Assembly (NCBI GenBank): GCA_002068325.1
Contig: MVZH01000018.1
Span: 1-34,100 of the forward strand
Length of the DNA: 34,100 nt
Direction of reading: 5' to 3'
DNA from: Lentisphaerae bacterium ADurb.BinA184
GTDB lineage: Bacteria > Verrucomicrobiota > Lentisphaeria > Oligosphaerales > MVZH01
Part shown: positions 23,827-32,075 of the stretch, one piece after another
Position numbering within the stretch: position 1 is the stretch's first letter
Layout of the letters: each line of letters opens with the position of its first letter
The notes under the pieces: generated by a model
The model's database searches: none
Told to the model about the DNA's origin: nothing
What the model saw: the letters and a program-made list of their open reading frames with translations, nothing else
Translations under genes and position numbers: made by a program

Positions 23827-24912
23827 TCAGTCGCCCTGCCCGCAGGCCAGGGCCAGCCGCCGAAGGTAGTAGGTGTAGTTGGCGAACGAGATGTCCGGCG
23901 GGCAGGAGTGGTCGGTGTGCGGGATGTAGCCGCCGGCGGCGAGCAGGGGGCGCACACGCTCGATCTCGGCATCAATGGCGGCCGGCCCTTTCGCCAGGGC
24001 CCGCTTGTCCACCCCGCCCCACAGGCGCAGACCGGGCCCGTACTCGCGGCGGACGGCATTGACATCCATGCCGGACTGCACCTCGAACGGATACAGGAAG
24101 TTCAGGCCCGCATCCATCCACACGGGGATCAGCGGGCCGATCTGCCCGTCACTGTCCAGGCCCACGTACTTGACTCCCTTGCCGCGCAGGAACTCGGTGA
24201 CCCGGCTGTACCGGGGCAGCATGTAGCGGCGCGCCATCTGCGGCGAGATCAGCGGGGCATGGTTGTAGGCCATGTCCTCCCAGAAGCCGAAGGCATCAAT
24301 CTCCACCACGGCGAGAATCTGTTCCATGATGGCGAGAATCAGGTCGGCGTTGGCCTCCATCATCTCCTCGATGAAGGCGGGGTCGTCGTAGAACAACGTG
24401 CAGAGCCTCTCGACGCCGAGCAGATTGCGCAGCGGCCCGAAGAACCCTCCCCAGCGGTCGGAGATGATGATCAGCGGCGCCGGTTGGGCCCGCCACTCGC
24501 GCAGCTGCCGTGCCCAGTCCGGGCCGATGCGCGCGCTCAGGTCGGGCTTCATCCGCTCGGCCCAGAAGGCGCGGAACTCCCGGCGGTTGGTGACCGGGAA
24601 CTTGAGGAACTGCGGCATCGAGCTGTGCGGCTGGTCGCGGCGCTCCCGCATCAGGATGCCCTCGTGGTTCACGTAGACCACGTGCTCGGCGGTCTCTTCG
24701 ACCACCTTCCGCTCGAACGGCGGGTTGGGGAAGAACCAGTGGCCGAACCACAGGCGGCGGTCACACGCGTCGGCCGGCGAACCCTTGGCCGGGTCGAAAC
24801 CCTCCCGTTTCCAGCGCTCGATCGTCTCGGGCCAGGCCCCCCAGTTCCAGAACGGCGTGTGGTCGCAGGGCGCGTACTCCATGCAGGCGCGGAAGCGTTC
24901 AAGGTCAGTCAT
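23827..24912 (-). CDS. URO-D superfamily protein (2)
   Basis: This 361-residue paralogue of the 22652-23773 product shares its plan: ERFRACMEYAPCDHTPFWNW at the N-terminus, IDAFGFWEDMAYNHAPLISP, YVGLDSDGQIGPLIPVWMDA, LWGGVDKRALAKG and GGYIPHTDHSCPPDISFANY at the end. It too has DSDG in place of an HxC zinc motif. It is probably the first gene of the 11.7-kb catabolic array and lies downstream of the hcp terminator. ATG 24912 is chosen because the conserved part begins there, but the Shine-Dalgarno is poor. The reaction is unknown; sugar O-demethylation or another C1 or decarboxylation step is inference from the superfamily. Confidence 0.8.
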   Translation of the reverse strand: MTDLERFRACMEYAPCDHTPFWNWGAWPETIERWKREGFDPAKGSPADACDRRLWFGHWFFPNPPFERKVVEETAEHVVYVNHEGILMRERRDQPHSSMPQFLKFPVTNRREFRAFWAERMKPDLSARIGPDWARQLREWRAQPAPLIIISDRWGGFFGPLRNLLGVERLCTLFYDDPAFIEEMMEANADLILAIMEQILAVVEIDAFGFWEDMAYNHAPLISPQMARRYMLPRYSRVTEFLRGKGVKYVGLDSDGQIGPLIPVWMDAGLNFLYPFEVQSGMDVNAVRREYGPGLRLWGGVDKRALAKGPAAIDAEIERVRPLLAAGGYIPHTDHSCPPDISFANYTYYLRRLALACGQGD

Positions 24913-24986
24913 CGGTGCATCCCGGTGCTGGGGGTCGGACAATCCGCGGAACGTAGCGCCGCCCGGCCCGATTGGCCACACAAGGA

Positions 24987-25017
24987 GCCCCGGCCGCGTC
25001 GGACACGCGACCGGGGC
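24987..25017 (-). terminator. Strong hairpin downstream of hcp
   Basis: On the minus-strand transcript GCCCCGG-U-CGCGU pairs with ACGCG-G-CCGGGGC around a five-base loop, a 13-bp stem with one G-U pair that forms only in this direction. It begins 31 bp after the hcp stop. Only a weak T-rich stretch (TCCTTGTGT) follows, so termination may be partial. Confidence 0.6.
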
Positions 25018-25047
25018 CGGGAGAACACGCTCCGCCAACCCAGGCGG

Positions 25048-26700
25048 CTAGCGCTGGAGGCACGCCTGAATGTCCGCCTCCGCCGTCGTGGTCGGGCCGA
25101 TCGCAAACTTGTCCACGAGTACCTTGAGCACGGCCGGCGAGACGAAGGCCGGCAGGCTCGGCCCCAGACGGATGTTGCGGATGCCCAGGTGCAGCAGGGT
25201 CAGCAGAATCGCCACCGCCTTCTGCTCATACCAGGACAGGATCAGCGACAGCGGCAGGTCGTTGACCCCGCAGTTGAAGGCCTTCGACAGCGCCACCGCG
25301 ATCTGCACCGCCGAGTATGCGTCGTTGCACTGCCCGATGTCCAGCAGCCGCGGGATGCCTCCGGTGTCGCCGAAGGCCAGCTTGTTGAAGCGGTACTTGC
25401 CGCACGCCAGGGTCAGGATCACCGTGTCCTGCGGCGCCTTCTCCGCGAACTCGGTGTAGTAGTTGCGGCCGGGCTTGGCGCCGTCGCAGCCGCCGACCAG
25501 GAAGAAGTGCCGGATCTTGCCGGCCTTGACCGCCTCGATGACCGCGCCCGCCGCCTGCATGACCGCATGGCGTCCGAAGCCCACCAGGATCGTCTGCGCC
25601 GGCGCGTCCTCGGCAAAGCCGGGCGCCGCCAGCGCGGCCTGGATCACCGGCGCGAAATTGCCGTCGCCCACATGCGTCACGCCGGGCCACGCCACCAGCC
25701 CGGAGGTGAAGAGGCGCCCCTGGTAGCTCTCCTTCGGCTTCTGGATGCAGTTGGTGGTCATGAGGATCGCGCCCGGGAAGGCGTCGAACTCCTTGCGCTG
25801 ATCCTGCCAGGCGCCGCCGTAGTTGCCGACCAGGTGCTTGTACTTCTTCAGCCCCGGGTAGGCGTTGCAGGGCAGCATCTCGCCGTGGGTGTAGACGTTG
25901 ATGCCCTTGCCCTCGGTCTGCTTCAGCAGCGCGTCCAGATCCTTCAGGTCGTGCCCGGAAACCAGGATCGCCTTGCCCTTGACCGGCGTGATCCGCACCG
26001 GCGTCGGCTCGGGATGGCCGTAGGCGCCGGTGTTGGCCGCATCGAGCAGCTCCATCGCCTTCAGGTTGCACGCGCCGCAGCCCAGGCACAGGCCGAGCAG
26101 GCGGCCGACATCCGCGACGTCCTCGGCCAGGGCGTTCAACGCCTCGTGGAAGAAGGCGTAGACGCCGTCGTCATCCTTGCCCAGGATATGGGCGTGGTCG
26201 GCGTACGCCGCGGCACCCTTCATCCCGTATACCAGCAGTTCCTGCAGACCGGCGACATCCTCGCCGAACCGGGCCCGCCGGGCCTCGACCCCCACCGCCT
26301 CGCCTTGTGCAACCAGACCCTTGAGATCGGCCGCTGGCTGCCACGCCGCCGGCCCCCCCAGCCTCTGCACCGGCTCACCCGCCTTCGCCGCCGCCTTCTC
26401 GTACAGAGCCTTGGCGCGATCGCGCAACACCGCCAACTTCCGCGCCACCTCCGCCACCCGCGCCGGGTCAAAGTTGACGTTGGTGACCGTGGTGAACAAC
26501 GCCTCGACGGTGCCGACGTTGACCGCCGCGTCCGTCACCCCCAGCTGCCGTGCCCGGTGCGCATACTGCGCCAACCCCTTGACGGCGTGGATCACCAAGT
26601 CCTGCAGCGCCGCCGTCTCCGGATCCTTGCCGCACACCCCGTAGCTCGTGCACCCCGTGCACCGCGCCGTCTGCTCACACTGGAAACAAAACATGCTCAT
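25048..26700 (-). CDS. hcp: Hydroxylamine reductase / hybrid cluster protein
   Basis: This 550-residue Hcp carries a [4Fe-4S] cluster and the Fe-S-O hybrid cluster. It acts as an NO reductase or hydroxylamine reductase, and as an S-nitrosylase in some bacteria. The N-terminal ligands are C5, C8, C17 and C23 (CX2CX8CX5C, the class I spacing). Hybrid-cluster ligands are all recognisable: His in SGHDLKD, Glu in THGEMLP, Cys in TTNCIQK, Cys in GGCDGAK, Cys in LACGKYRFN, Cys in GQCNDAY and Glu in WYEQKAV. It is therefore intact. ATG 26700 (MSMFCFQC) is chosen from alignment; its AGGG ribosome site is weak. It follows an Rrf2 regulator and a 4Fe-4S protein on the same strand. Confidence 0.96.
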   Translation of the reverse strand: MSMFCFQCEQTARCTGCTSYGVCGKDPETAALQDLVIHAVKGLAQYAHRARQLGVTDAAVNVGTVEALFTTVTNVNFDPARVAEVARKLAVLRDRAKALYEKAAAKAGEPVQRLGGPAAWQPAADLKGLVAQGEAVGVEARRARFGEDVAGLQELLVYGMKGAAAYADHAHILGKDDDGVYAFFHEALNALAEDVADVGRLLGLCLGCGACNLKAMELLDAANTGAYGHPEPTPVRITPVKGKAILVSGHDLKDLDALLKQTEGKGINVYTHGEMLPCNAYPGLKKYKHLVGNYGGAWQDQRKEFDAFPGAILMTTNCIQKPKESYQGRLFTSGLVAWPGVTHVGDGNFAPVIQAALAAPGFAEDAPAQTILVGFGRHAVMQAAGAVIEAVKAGKIRHFFLVGGCDGAKPGRNYYTEFAEKAPQDTVILTLACGKYRFNKLAFGDTGGIPRLLDIGQCNDAYSAVQIAVALSKAFNCGVNDLPLSLILSWYEQKAVAILLTLLHLGIRNIRLGPSLPAFVSPAVLKVLVDKFAIGPTTTAEADIQACLQR

Positions 26701-26826
26701 CGTCGGGACCCTTTCTCTTTCGCTCGGTTGTGGGTTGGCCGGCATCATCCTCCGCGAGGACGCGAAGCTCACTTCCGGTTGTGCGTCTTTGGGCCCTGGA
26801 GTCTTCGAGGCTGGTGCACAGGCCGT

Positions 26827-27597
26827 TCACACGCGCTCCAGGACATCGCCCCGGATGCCGATCTGCACCCGGTGGTACGGCACCACCTTGCCCGACTGCG
26901 CCAGCGCCTGTTCGACGATCCGCACCAGCCCGTTGCAGCACGGCACCTCCATGTGCGCCACCGTGACGCTGCGGATCGCATTCTGCCGGACGATGGCGGC
27001 GAGTTTCCCGACGTAGCTGTCGGTCTCGTCCAGCTTCGGGCAGGCGATGATCAGCCGCCGCCCGCGGAGCAGCTCGGCCTGGAAGGCACCGTAGGCGTGC
27101 GCCACGCAGTCGGCGGATACCAGCAGGTCGGCCTGATCCCAGTACGGCGCGGAGACCGGCACCAGGTGAAGCTGGATCGGCCACTGCCGCAGCTCGGAGG
27201 CCACGTCCCCCGCGGGCGGGACATTCGGAGCCGCCGGCCGGGCGGCGCCGCGCCGCGGCCTGTCGTCCAGGCTCATCGCCCGCAGGCCGGGGCAGCCAGC
27301 GTGCGCCTTCGCCGGCGCCGGGGCAGGGGAGGGGCCAGGTGGCGCCGGGGCGGACGCGCCCCCGGCGAGGTGGGCCTTGACCTCGGCCTCGTCAAAGGCG
27401 TTGGCCTCCCGCTCCTCGATCGTGATCGCGCCCTGCGGACACTCGCCGAGGCACGCCCCCAGCCCGTCGCAGTACGAATCCTTGACCAGGCGCGCCTTGC
27501 CGTCCACCAGCGCAATCGCGCCTTCGTGGCAGGCCTCGATGCACAGCCCGCAACCGCTGCACTTCTCCGGGGCGATGCTGACAATCTTGCGCTTCAT
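26827..27597 (-). CDS. 4Fe-4S protein associated with Hcp
   Basis: The 256-residue protein begins with a ferredoxin-like part. A full CX2CX2CX3C motif (CSGCGLCIEAC, from about residue 13) is followed by CDGLGACLGECP, which has three cysteines with CX5CX3C spacing. A Pro/Ala-rich linker (about 85-115) leads to a conserved C-terminal domain with ELRQWPIQLHLVP, LLVSADCVAHAY, IIACPKLDE and VAHMEVPCCNGLVRI. Proteins of this plan commonly neighbour hcp and are presumed electron donors; that role is inference. ATG 27597 has AAAGG eight bases upstream. The reading frame is open upstream all the way to the Rrf2 start at 28155; see the finding. It is 126 bp upstream of hcp. Confidence 0.85.
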   Translation of the reverse strand: MKRKIVSIAPEKCSGCGLCIEACHEGAIALVDGKARLVKDSYCDGLGACLGECPQGAITIEEREANAFDEAEVKAHLAGGASAPAPPGPSPAPAPAKAHAGCPGLRAMSLDDRPRRGAARPAAPNVPPAGDVASELRQWPIQLHLVPVSAPYWDQADLLVSADCVAHAYGAFQAELLRGRRLIIACPKLDETDSYVGKLAAIVRQNAIRSVTVAHMEVPCCNGLVRIVEQALAQSGKVVPYHRVQIGIRGDVLERV

Positions 27598-27667
27598 GAT
27601 GATGACCTTTCCACAGTGGAGATATGTGTTGCCGGCAAGTGCCCTGCCCGCCAGGCGTCCCCGCCTT

Positions 27668-28155
27668 TCATCCCTGTGCCCGCCGTCGCACGCCCGGCCG
27701 GGACGCCGCCGCCGGACGCTCCGGGGCAGACCCCGCGCCCCCCTTGCGCAGCGACGTCCGCGGGCGGGCCGGCGCGCTGTCCGCCGGCAGGCGGAGGCTG
27801 TTGCGCACGTCCGCCAGGCGGGTCTGCCGCGGATGCAGCGGTGCCCCTTGCAGACCGGCAGCCCGATCAGGCACCGCGTGGGTTGCAGAGGCCCGTCAAC
27901 CGCCTCGTAGACCTCAAGCAGTGTCACCTCCTCCGCCGGCCGCGCCAGCGAGAACCCGCCCTGCGGCCCTCGCACCGACGCCACCAGCCCGGCGCGCGTC
28001 AGCCGCTGCAGCACCTTCGCCAAGTGCGCCTCCGAGGCGTGCAACGCGGCCGCCATCGCCCGCGTCTGCCGGACCCCGCCCGCCCCGGAGGCCAGCAGGA
28101 TCATCGTGTGCAGCGCCAACGCCGCCGCCTCGGAAACCTTCAGAACCTGCGCCAT
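27668..28155 (-). CDS. Rrf2-family regulator, NsrR-like, probable frameshift
   Basis: The N-terminal ~110 residues are a clear Rrf2 winged helix: KVSEAAALALHTMILLASG, ASEAHLAKVLQRLTRAGLV, RGPQGGFSLARP and TLLEVYEAVDGP. The cluster-ligand region CLIGLPVCKGHRC follows (CX6CX4C). Rrf2 proteins with three cysteines here bind an Fe-S cluster and often sense NO or Fe-S status. After that the original frame turns Arg-rich and runs without a stop into the 4Fe-4S gene. A frame change near 27815-27825 recovers LADVRNSLR, expected for the Rrf2 dimerisation helix, and then a TGA at 27668. It likely autoregulates and controls hcp. The C-terminal part is uncertain. Confidence 0.72.
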
Positions 28156-28201
28156 GGTCGCACCCCGTGCCGGCCGCCCGGCCGTGCCCTTTCGTGAATC
28201 A

Positions 28202-28240
28202 GTATATAAGTACCATAATACCTGTTTAGACGGGTGTCAA
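28202..28240 (-). promoter_or_regulatory. Sigma70-like promoter of the rrf2-hcp module
   Basis: On the minus strand TTGACA (28240-28235) is followed after exactly 17 bases by TATGGT (28217-28212), an excellent -35 and a fair -10. The start codon is 57 bases beyond the -10. The -10 is embedded in an AT-rich imperfect dyad in this very GC-rich DNA (AAGTA-N6-TACCT and GTATA...ATAC arms on the plus strand). That placement suits autorepression by the Rrf2 protein. Confidence 0.65.
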
Positions 28241-28250
28241 GGCGGGAAGT

Positions 28251-28263
28251 TGCGGAGTCCGCA
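28251..28263. repeat. TGCGGASTCCGCA palindrome, copy 3 of 3
   Basis: TGCGGAGTCCGCA followed on the plus strand by C and six T. It lies just upstream of the rrf2 -35 element. With only one base between the arms it cannot form a normal hairpin as drawn. Confidence 0.5.
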
Positions 28264-28348
28264 CTTTTTTCCCTCTACCCGGCGCCGCCTGGCCGCCTGA
28301 TCCGTCCTGCCGGGGCGGGGCGCGTCAGCCGACTGGCGTTCAGTGTGT

Positions 28349-28375
28349 GTGTCGCGGCGGACGCCGTCGCGACAC
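28349..28375. terminator. 12-bp hairpin downstream of the PEP-CTERM gene
   Basis: GTGTCGCGGCG and its counterpart CGCCGTCGCGACAC form a stem of twelve pairs with one G-T and a three-base loop. It lies about 80 bp after the stop at 28454 and separates that gene from rrf2. No T-tract follows on the minus strand, so termination there is a guess; the wobble pair forms better on a plus-strand RNA. Confidence 0.45.
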
Positions 28376-28453
28376 GAGGGGAGGGCGGTCTTCGTCTGGC
28401 CGTCCCGCGGCAGTATCCCTCTGGACGTCAGTCCGTCACCCCGTCGGCCCCGG

Positions 28454-29788
28454 TCAGGCCCGACGGCGCCGCAGGGTGAGCGCGGCGGCGAAGAGGGCGA
28501 GCAGCCCCGCGGTGGCGGGTTCGGGCAGCACGGTCACGCTGCCCAGGGCGATGACCTGCTCGACGTTGGTGTTGAGCACGCGCAGCCGCACGTCATAGCT
28601 GGCATTCCTGGCCAAGCCGAGCGCGACGGCGTCGAGACTGCCGAGCAGGCCGTGGGTGGTGGCCGAGCCGACTTCCGTCAGGCCGCTGGCGAAACGGATC
28701 CACTCTTCGACGCCGACGGTCGAGCGCACGGGCCAAGTCGAAGAGCCGATGGACGAACCGCCGACGGCGACGCCAAAGCTCTGTCCGCCGCCGGTGTCGC
28801 GGAACTCGATGCGGATCGGGTACCAACCGGCCGCCGCCACGGTGACGGAATTGGGCATGCCCCCCCCGCTGTTGAAGATGCCCTCGTAGGCGCTGTCCAG
28901 GTCGCTGTCCGCCGACAGGACTACATTGTCGTCGGCCCCGCCGGTTACCGTGTAGGTGCCGGCGCTCGCGAAGTACATCTCGCCGCTCAGCCGTGTGCTC
29001 CAGGTGTCGCCCAGGCCGCCGAGGCCCCAGAGCGCGGAGGACCCCGGCGTCCACGTTTCCGGGCCGGCGCCCCAGCCGCCCCACCAGCTCATGTTGACCG
29101 GGCCGGTGAACAGCCGCTGCGAGGCGTGCACACTGAAGTTGGTGTCGCTGAACACGTCCATGGTCAGCGCATCCGTGACCGGCGCCGGGTGGGTCTTCAG
29201 GTACTCGAGGGAGTAGCCGGCGAAGGGGTGCCCGCTGGCGGCCGTGTAGTCATCGCCGGGGATGTTCTCAGAAACGGCGTAGATGGCGCCGCCGCCGTTC
29301 TCTCCGAACTGCCACGAGAGGGCATGCTGACCGGAACTCAGCAGGACGGAGCCCGGATGGCGGGCGGTGTCGTTCTGGTTGTAGACCTGGTCTCCATCGA
29401 CGAACACCGCCAGCAGATCGTCGGCACCGCCGCCGAACGTGTAGGTGCCGGCGGTCGGGACGTTGACGTAGCCTTCCCACCGCACGCCGTAGCCGTCTGC
29501 CTGACCGGCAGGGCCACCGGAACCCCAGTTCTCGTCCTTCGGGGTGGCGTCAACTCCTTCCTCAAGTACGGTGCCAGCCAGGTTGACGCTGGCGTAGGCG
29601 GTCATGTAGAGTCCGCCGGGAGTAAGGGTGATGGCTCCTGGGTTGGTGTGGTAGGCTTTTCCGTAGATCGGGACCACCTTGTTGTCCGGCGTCGAGCCGG
29701 TGATCTGGGCCGCCAGATCCGCCGCGCGAACCAGGCCCGCCGCACCCACCATCGCCGCCGCCGCCAGGATCAGAACTCGCCGCATCAT
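28454..29788 (-). CDS. PEP-CTERM sorted protein with two PA14-like domains
   Basis: The 444-residue exported protein has a signal peptide (MMRRVLILAAAAMVGAAGLV, cleavage near AxA at about 23). Two PA14-like carbohydrate-binding regions follow. The first is about 97-175 with GYVNVPTAGTYTF and GADDLLAVFVDG. The second is about 265-370 with GEMYFASAGTYTV and GADDNVVLSAD. The C-terminus is a textbook PEP-CTERM tail: VLPEPATAGLLALFAAALTL and then five basic or small residues. Such tails are cut by exosortase, which places the protein in the outer envelope or exopolysaccharide. ATG 29788 has a perfect AAGGAGGTG four bases upstream, suggesting strong expression. No exosortase is in the window. Confidence 0.88.
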   Translation of the reverse strand: MMRRVLILAAAAMVGAAGLVRAADLAAQITGSTPDNKVVPIYGKAYHTNPGAITLTPGGLYMTAYASVNLAGTVLEEGVDATPKDENWGSGGPAGQADGYGVRWEGYVNVPTAGTYTFGGGADDLLAVFVDGDQVYNQNDTARHPGSVLLSSGQHALSWQFGENGGGAIYAVSENIPGDDYTAASGHPFAGYSLEYLKTHPAPVTDALTMDVFSDTNFSVHASQRLFTGPVNMSWWGGWGAGPETWTPGSSALWGLGGLGDTWSTRLSGEMYFASAGTYTVTGGADDNVVLSADSDLDSAYEGIFNSGGGMPNSVTVAAAGWYPIRIEFRDTGGGQSFGVAVGGSSIGSSTWPVRSTVGVEEWIRFASGLTEVGSATTHGLLGSLDAVALGLARNASYDVRLRVLNTNVEQVIALGSVTVLPEPATAGLLALFAAALTLRRRRA

Positions 29789-29855
29789 GGCACACCTCCT
29801 TACTGCAGTTGCAGGCCGCTTGAGGACGGGACGCAAGGACAACCGGATCATCTCC

Positions 29856-29873
29856 GTATACTATATACCATAA
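29856..29873 (-). promoter_or_regulatory. AT-rich motif shared with the rrf2 promoter
   Basis: On the plus strand GTATACTATATACCATAA compares with GTATATAAGTACCATAA at 28202-28218: GTATA, then four or five bases, then TACCATAA in both. Here it lies 68 bases upstream of the PEP-CTERM start. A TATAGT inside could be a -10, but no good -35 is present at 16-18 bases. Confidence 0.4.
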
Positions 29874-29952
29874 CTCCCTCGTCGGTTCACGCAGAAACCC
29901 CACGGGTTCTCACCGTGAGGACGCCAAGGGCCGGCCGTACAAGGCCCGGCGG

Positions 29953-31931
29953 CTACGGCCGTCCCCCAACCGTTCCACCCGCCGCCTGGATGCGTACGGC
30001 ATTGCGGCCGGCGGCAAACACACGGTGCAGGCGCAGGTTGGTGACGCCAGGCCTGGGCTCGGCGAGCGGCTGCGGCTTGACCGTGCGCAGCGGCGCCAGC
30101 ATCTCGCGCAGGAACTCGGGCGTGGCCTGGCCGCGGCCTTCGAGCGTCTCCAGCCCGGTGCCGTCCGGACGGAACACCTTGCCGTGCTCGGCCACCGCCT
30201 GGCCCCGGAACGCCTCGCCGCCCAAGTCGAAGGTCATCTTGCGGTTGCTCATCATGTAGCCCAGCAGGTAGAGCTTCAGCTCCGGGCTGGGCGGCGTGAT
30301 CCGCAGGGAGGCGGTCGAACTGAACAGGGTGAAGGCCACCTTGCCCTTGAAGCCGTCGAACTGGAAGGCCTCGACCCGCCCGCGCAACTCCCTCTCCCAG
30401 TCGAGTTTATTGGACTCGCGGTCGGCGGGGGCGACGAAGCCGGCGTGGTAGGCGAACTCGCCGCGATCCCTGAGGTGCACCATGCTCCAGGCGTTGCCCT
30501 CGTACCAGATGTCGCGCACCAACAGCCGCCCGCCCTGGCGCACGTCATAGAGCGGCACACCGGCCTGGTGATGGCTGTGCCGCGACGACGAGCCCGCGAA
30601 CAACGCCACCCACGGCTGCGCCGCGGCGTCGCCGCCCGCGCCCGCTGGCCCTTGAGCGCCGCGGCCTGGGTGATCGCGGCCTGGAACTCCGCCGTCCCGG
30701 CCCCGGGCGGCACCTCGATGACGGGCCGCCCGCGCCGCTCGGCGAACGGCACCGGCTGCGGCCTGGCGTCTGCGATGTCCGCAACCTTGACCACGCGGTT
30801 GTCCAGATCGGTCACGCGGCCCTTCACGTCGAGGGCCTTTGCGGCCGTCCAGCGGTTGCCGACGGGGATCAGGTCGGACTGGTCGGTGGGCGGCCGGTTG
30901 ACCACCAGCGGCCCTTGGGCGGCGGCGCGGAGGGTGTTGTCGAGCAGCAGGATCGGGCCGTTGTTCTCGATGCTCACCGGGACGGCGCCGGTGGGGTCAA
31001 GGATGAGGTTGTCCTGCAGGGTGGCCTGGGCGCCCCAGGTCTCGGTGTCCTTCCAGTTGTCGGCCCGCTTGGCGTGGAAGAAGCGGCGGGAGCCGATGGA
31101 TGTGTTGCCCAGGAACGAGAAGTAGCCGGTGTGGCGGAGGGTGATGTCGGCGTCCTTGGAGCGCAGGAAGGTGCTGTAGTAGACGTGGAAGTTGCCGGCC
31201 CGGAACTCGTTGCTGGCCCCGATGCCACAGTCCTCGAACCAGCAGCCCCAGATGTACCAGTCCAGGGAGTTGAAGCCCTGGATGCTGATCGCCGCCTTGG
31301 CGCAGCGGTAGAAGCGGCAGCGCAGCACGGCGGTCTCGGCGATGCCGTCCCTGAAACCGGCCTCGATGCCGAACTCGACGTCCTTGACGATCATGTCCAC
31401 GCACTCGTTGGCGGTGGCGAAGCTCGGCCCGTGCTGGATGGCCGTCTTGGCCTTGCCCGCGCCGTCCAGGGTCAGGCGGCTGATCGAGGCGTACCAGGCG
31501 TCATAGAACAGCATGCTCCTGCCCGCGGGACCGTCCCACTTGAGGCTCGTGGTCTGCGGGTCTTCGCCGACGATGGCGATGCCCAGGGGGTCATGGTGTG
31601 CGACACGTTCCAGCCTCAGCGTGCCGGTGATCCGGTAGGTGCCCGCCGGGATGTAGAGCACGCGCCTGGGCGTGGACTGGGGGCGGATGCTCAGCAGCGC
31701 CGCCTGGATGGCCTGCGTGTCGTCGGCCTTGCCGTCCCCCACCGCCCCGAAATCGGCCTTCACGTCCGCCCAACTGGGGAAGGGGCCGACACACTCGTCG
31801 CCGATGGCCACGTCGGCGGGCGCCGCCGCCACCGCAGCCGCCAGCCCCAGTCACGCCGCGCACGCCAGAGTCAGGGCACCGGCCACACCCATGAAGCAGG
31901 CTCGCACCGTCCCGGTCCTCCGTTCTCTCAT
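29953..31931 (-). pseudogene. Pectate-lyase-superfamily beta-helix gene, broken twice
   Basis: Read across its two breaks this is a secreted beta-helix protein of about 659 codons. ATG 31931 starts a signal peptide (RERRTGTVRACFMGVAGALT) interrupted by an in-frame TGA at 31851-31853; the same frame continues LGLAAAVAAAPADVAIGDE. The Pectate_lyase_3-type opening SWADVKADFGAVGDGKADDT follows, and then typical beta-helix coils. Near 30646-30650 the frame ends in a GC run; restoring one base gives KGPAGAGGDAAAQPWVALFA and sense continues in another frame to 29953. A GTG at 31832 could start a leaderless, truncated product. The gene may be decaying, or the frameshift may be an assembly error. Substrate is unknown. 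Confidence 0.72.
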
Positions 31932-32075
31932 CGTCTGGTTCCCTTCATTCCTGATCGGCACGAGAGGCCCGGCCTTGCCGCCCGCACAGCGGGGCGTCCC
32001 GCCTTTGCCCTGCCGCGGCGCGGCGCGCCCCCAGGGCGGGAACGGTTCCGGCCGCCACGGACGGGGTTTGCGCAT

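Noticed and set aside
22652-24912. Annotation of the two URO-D-like genes as hemE.
   Set aside because: Paired paralogues in a glycan array with DSDG and GGYIPH motifs and no heme-pathway neighbours do not match HemE.
23767-28197. A 1476-codon plus-strand open frame.
   Set aside because: It runs antisense through URO-D, hcp, the 4Fe-4S gene and rrf2, all of which carry intact family motifs. Its composition (Arg, His, Gln, Gly rich) is that of a shadow frame.
31851-31853. TGA in the signal peptide as selenocysteine or a recoded Trp/Gly codon.
   Set aside because: A signal-peptide core is an implausible place for selenocysteine, no SECIS-like hairpin is obvious, and other genes in the window use TGA as stop.
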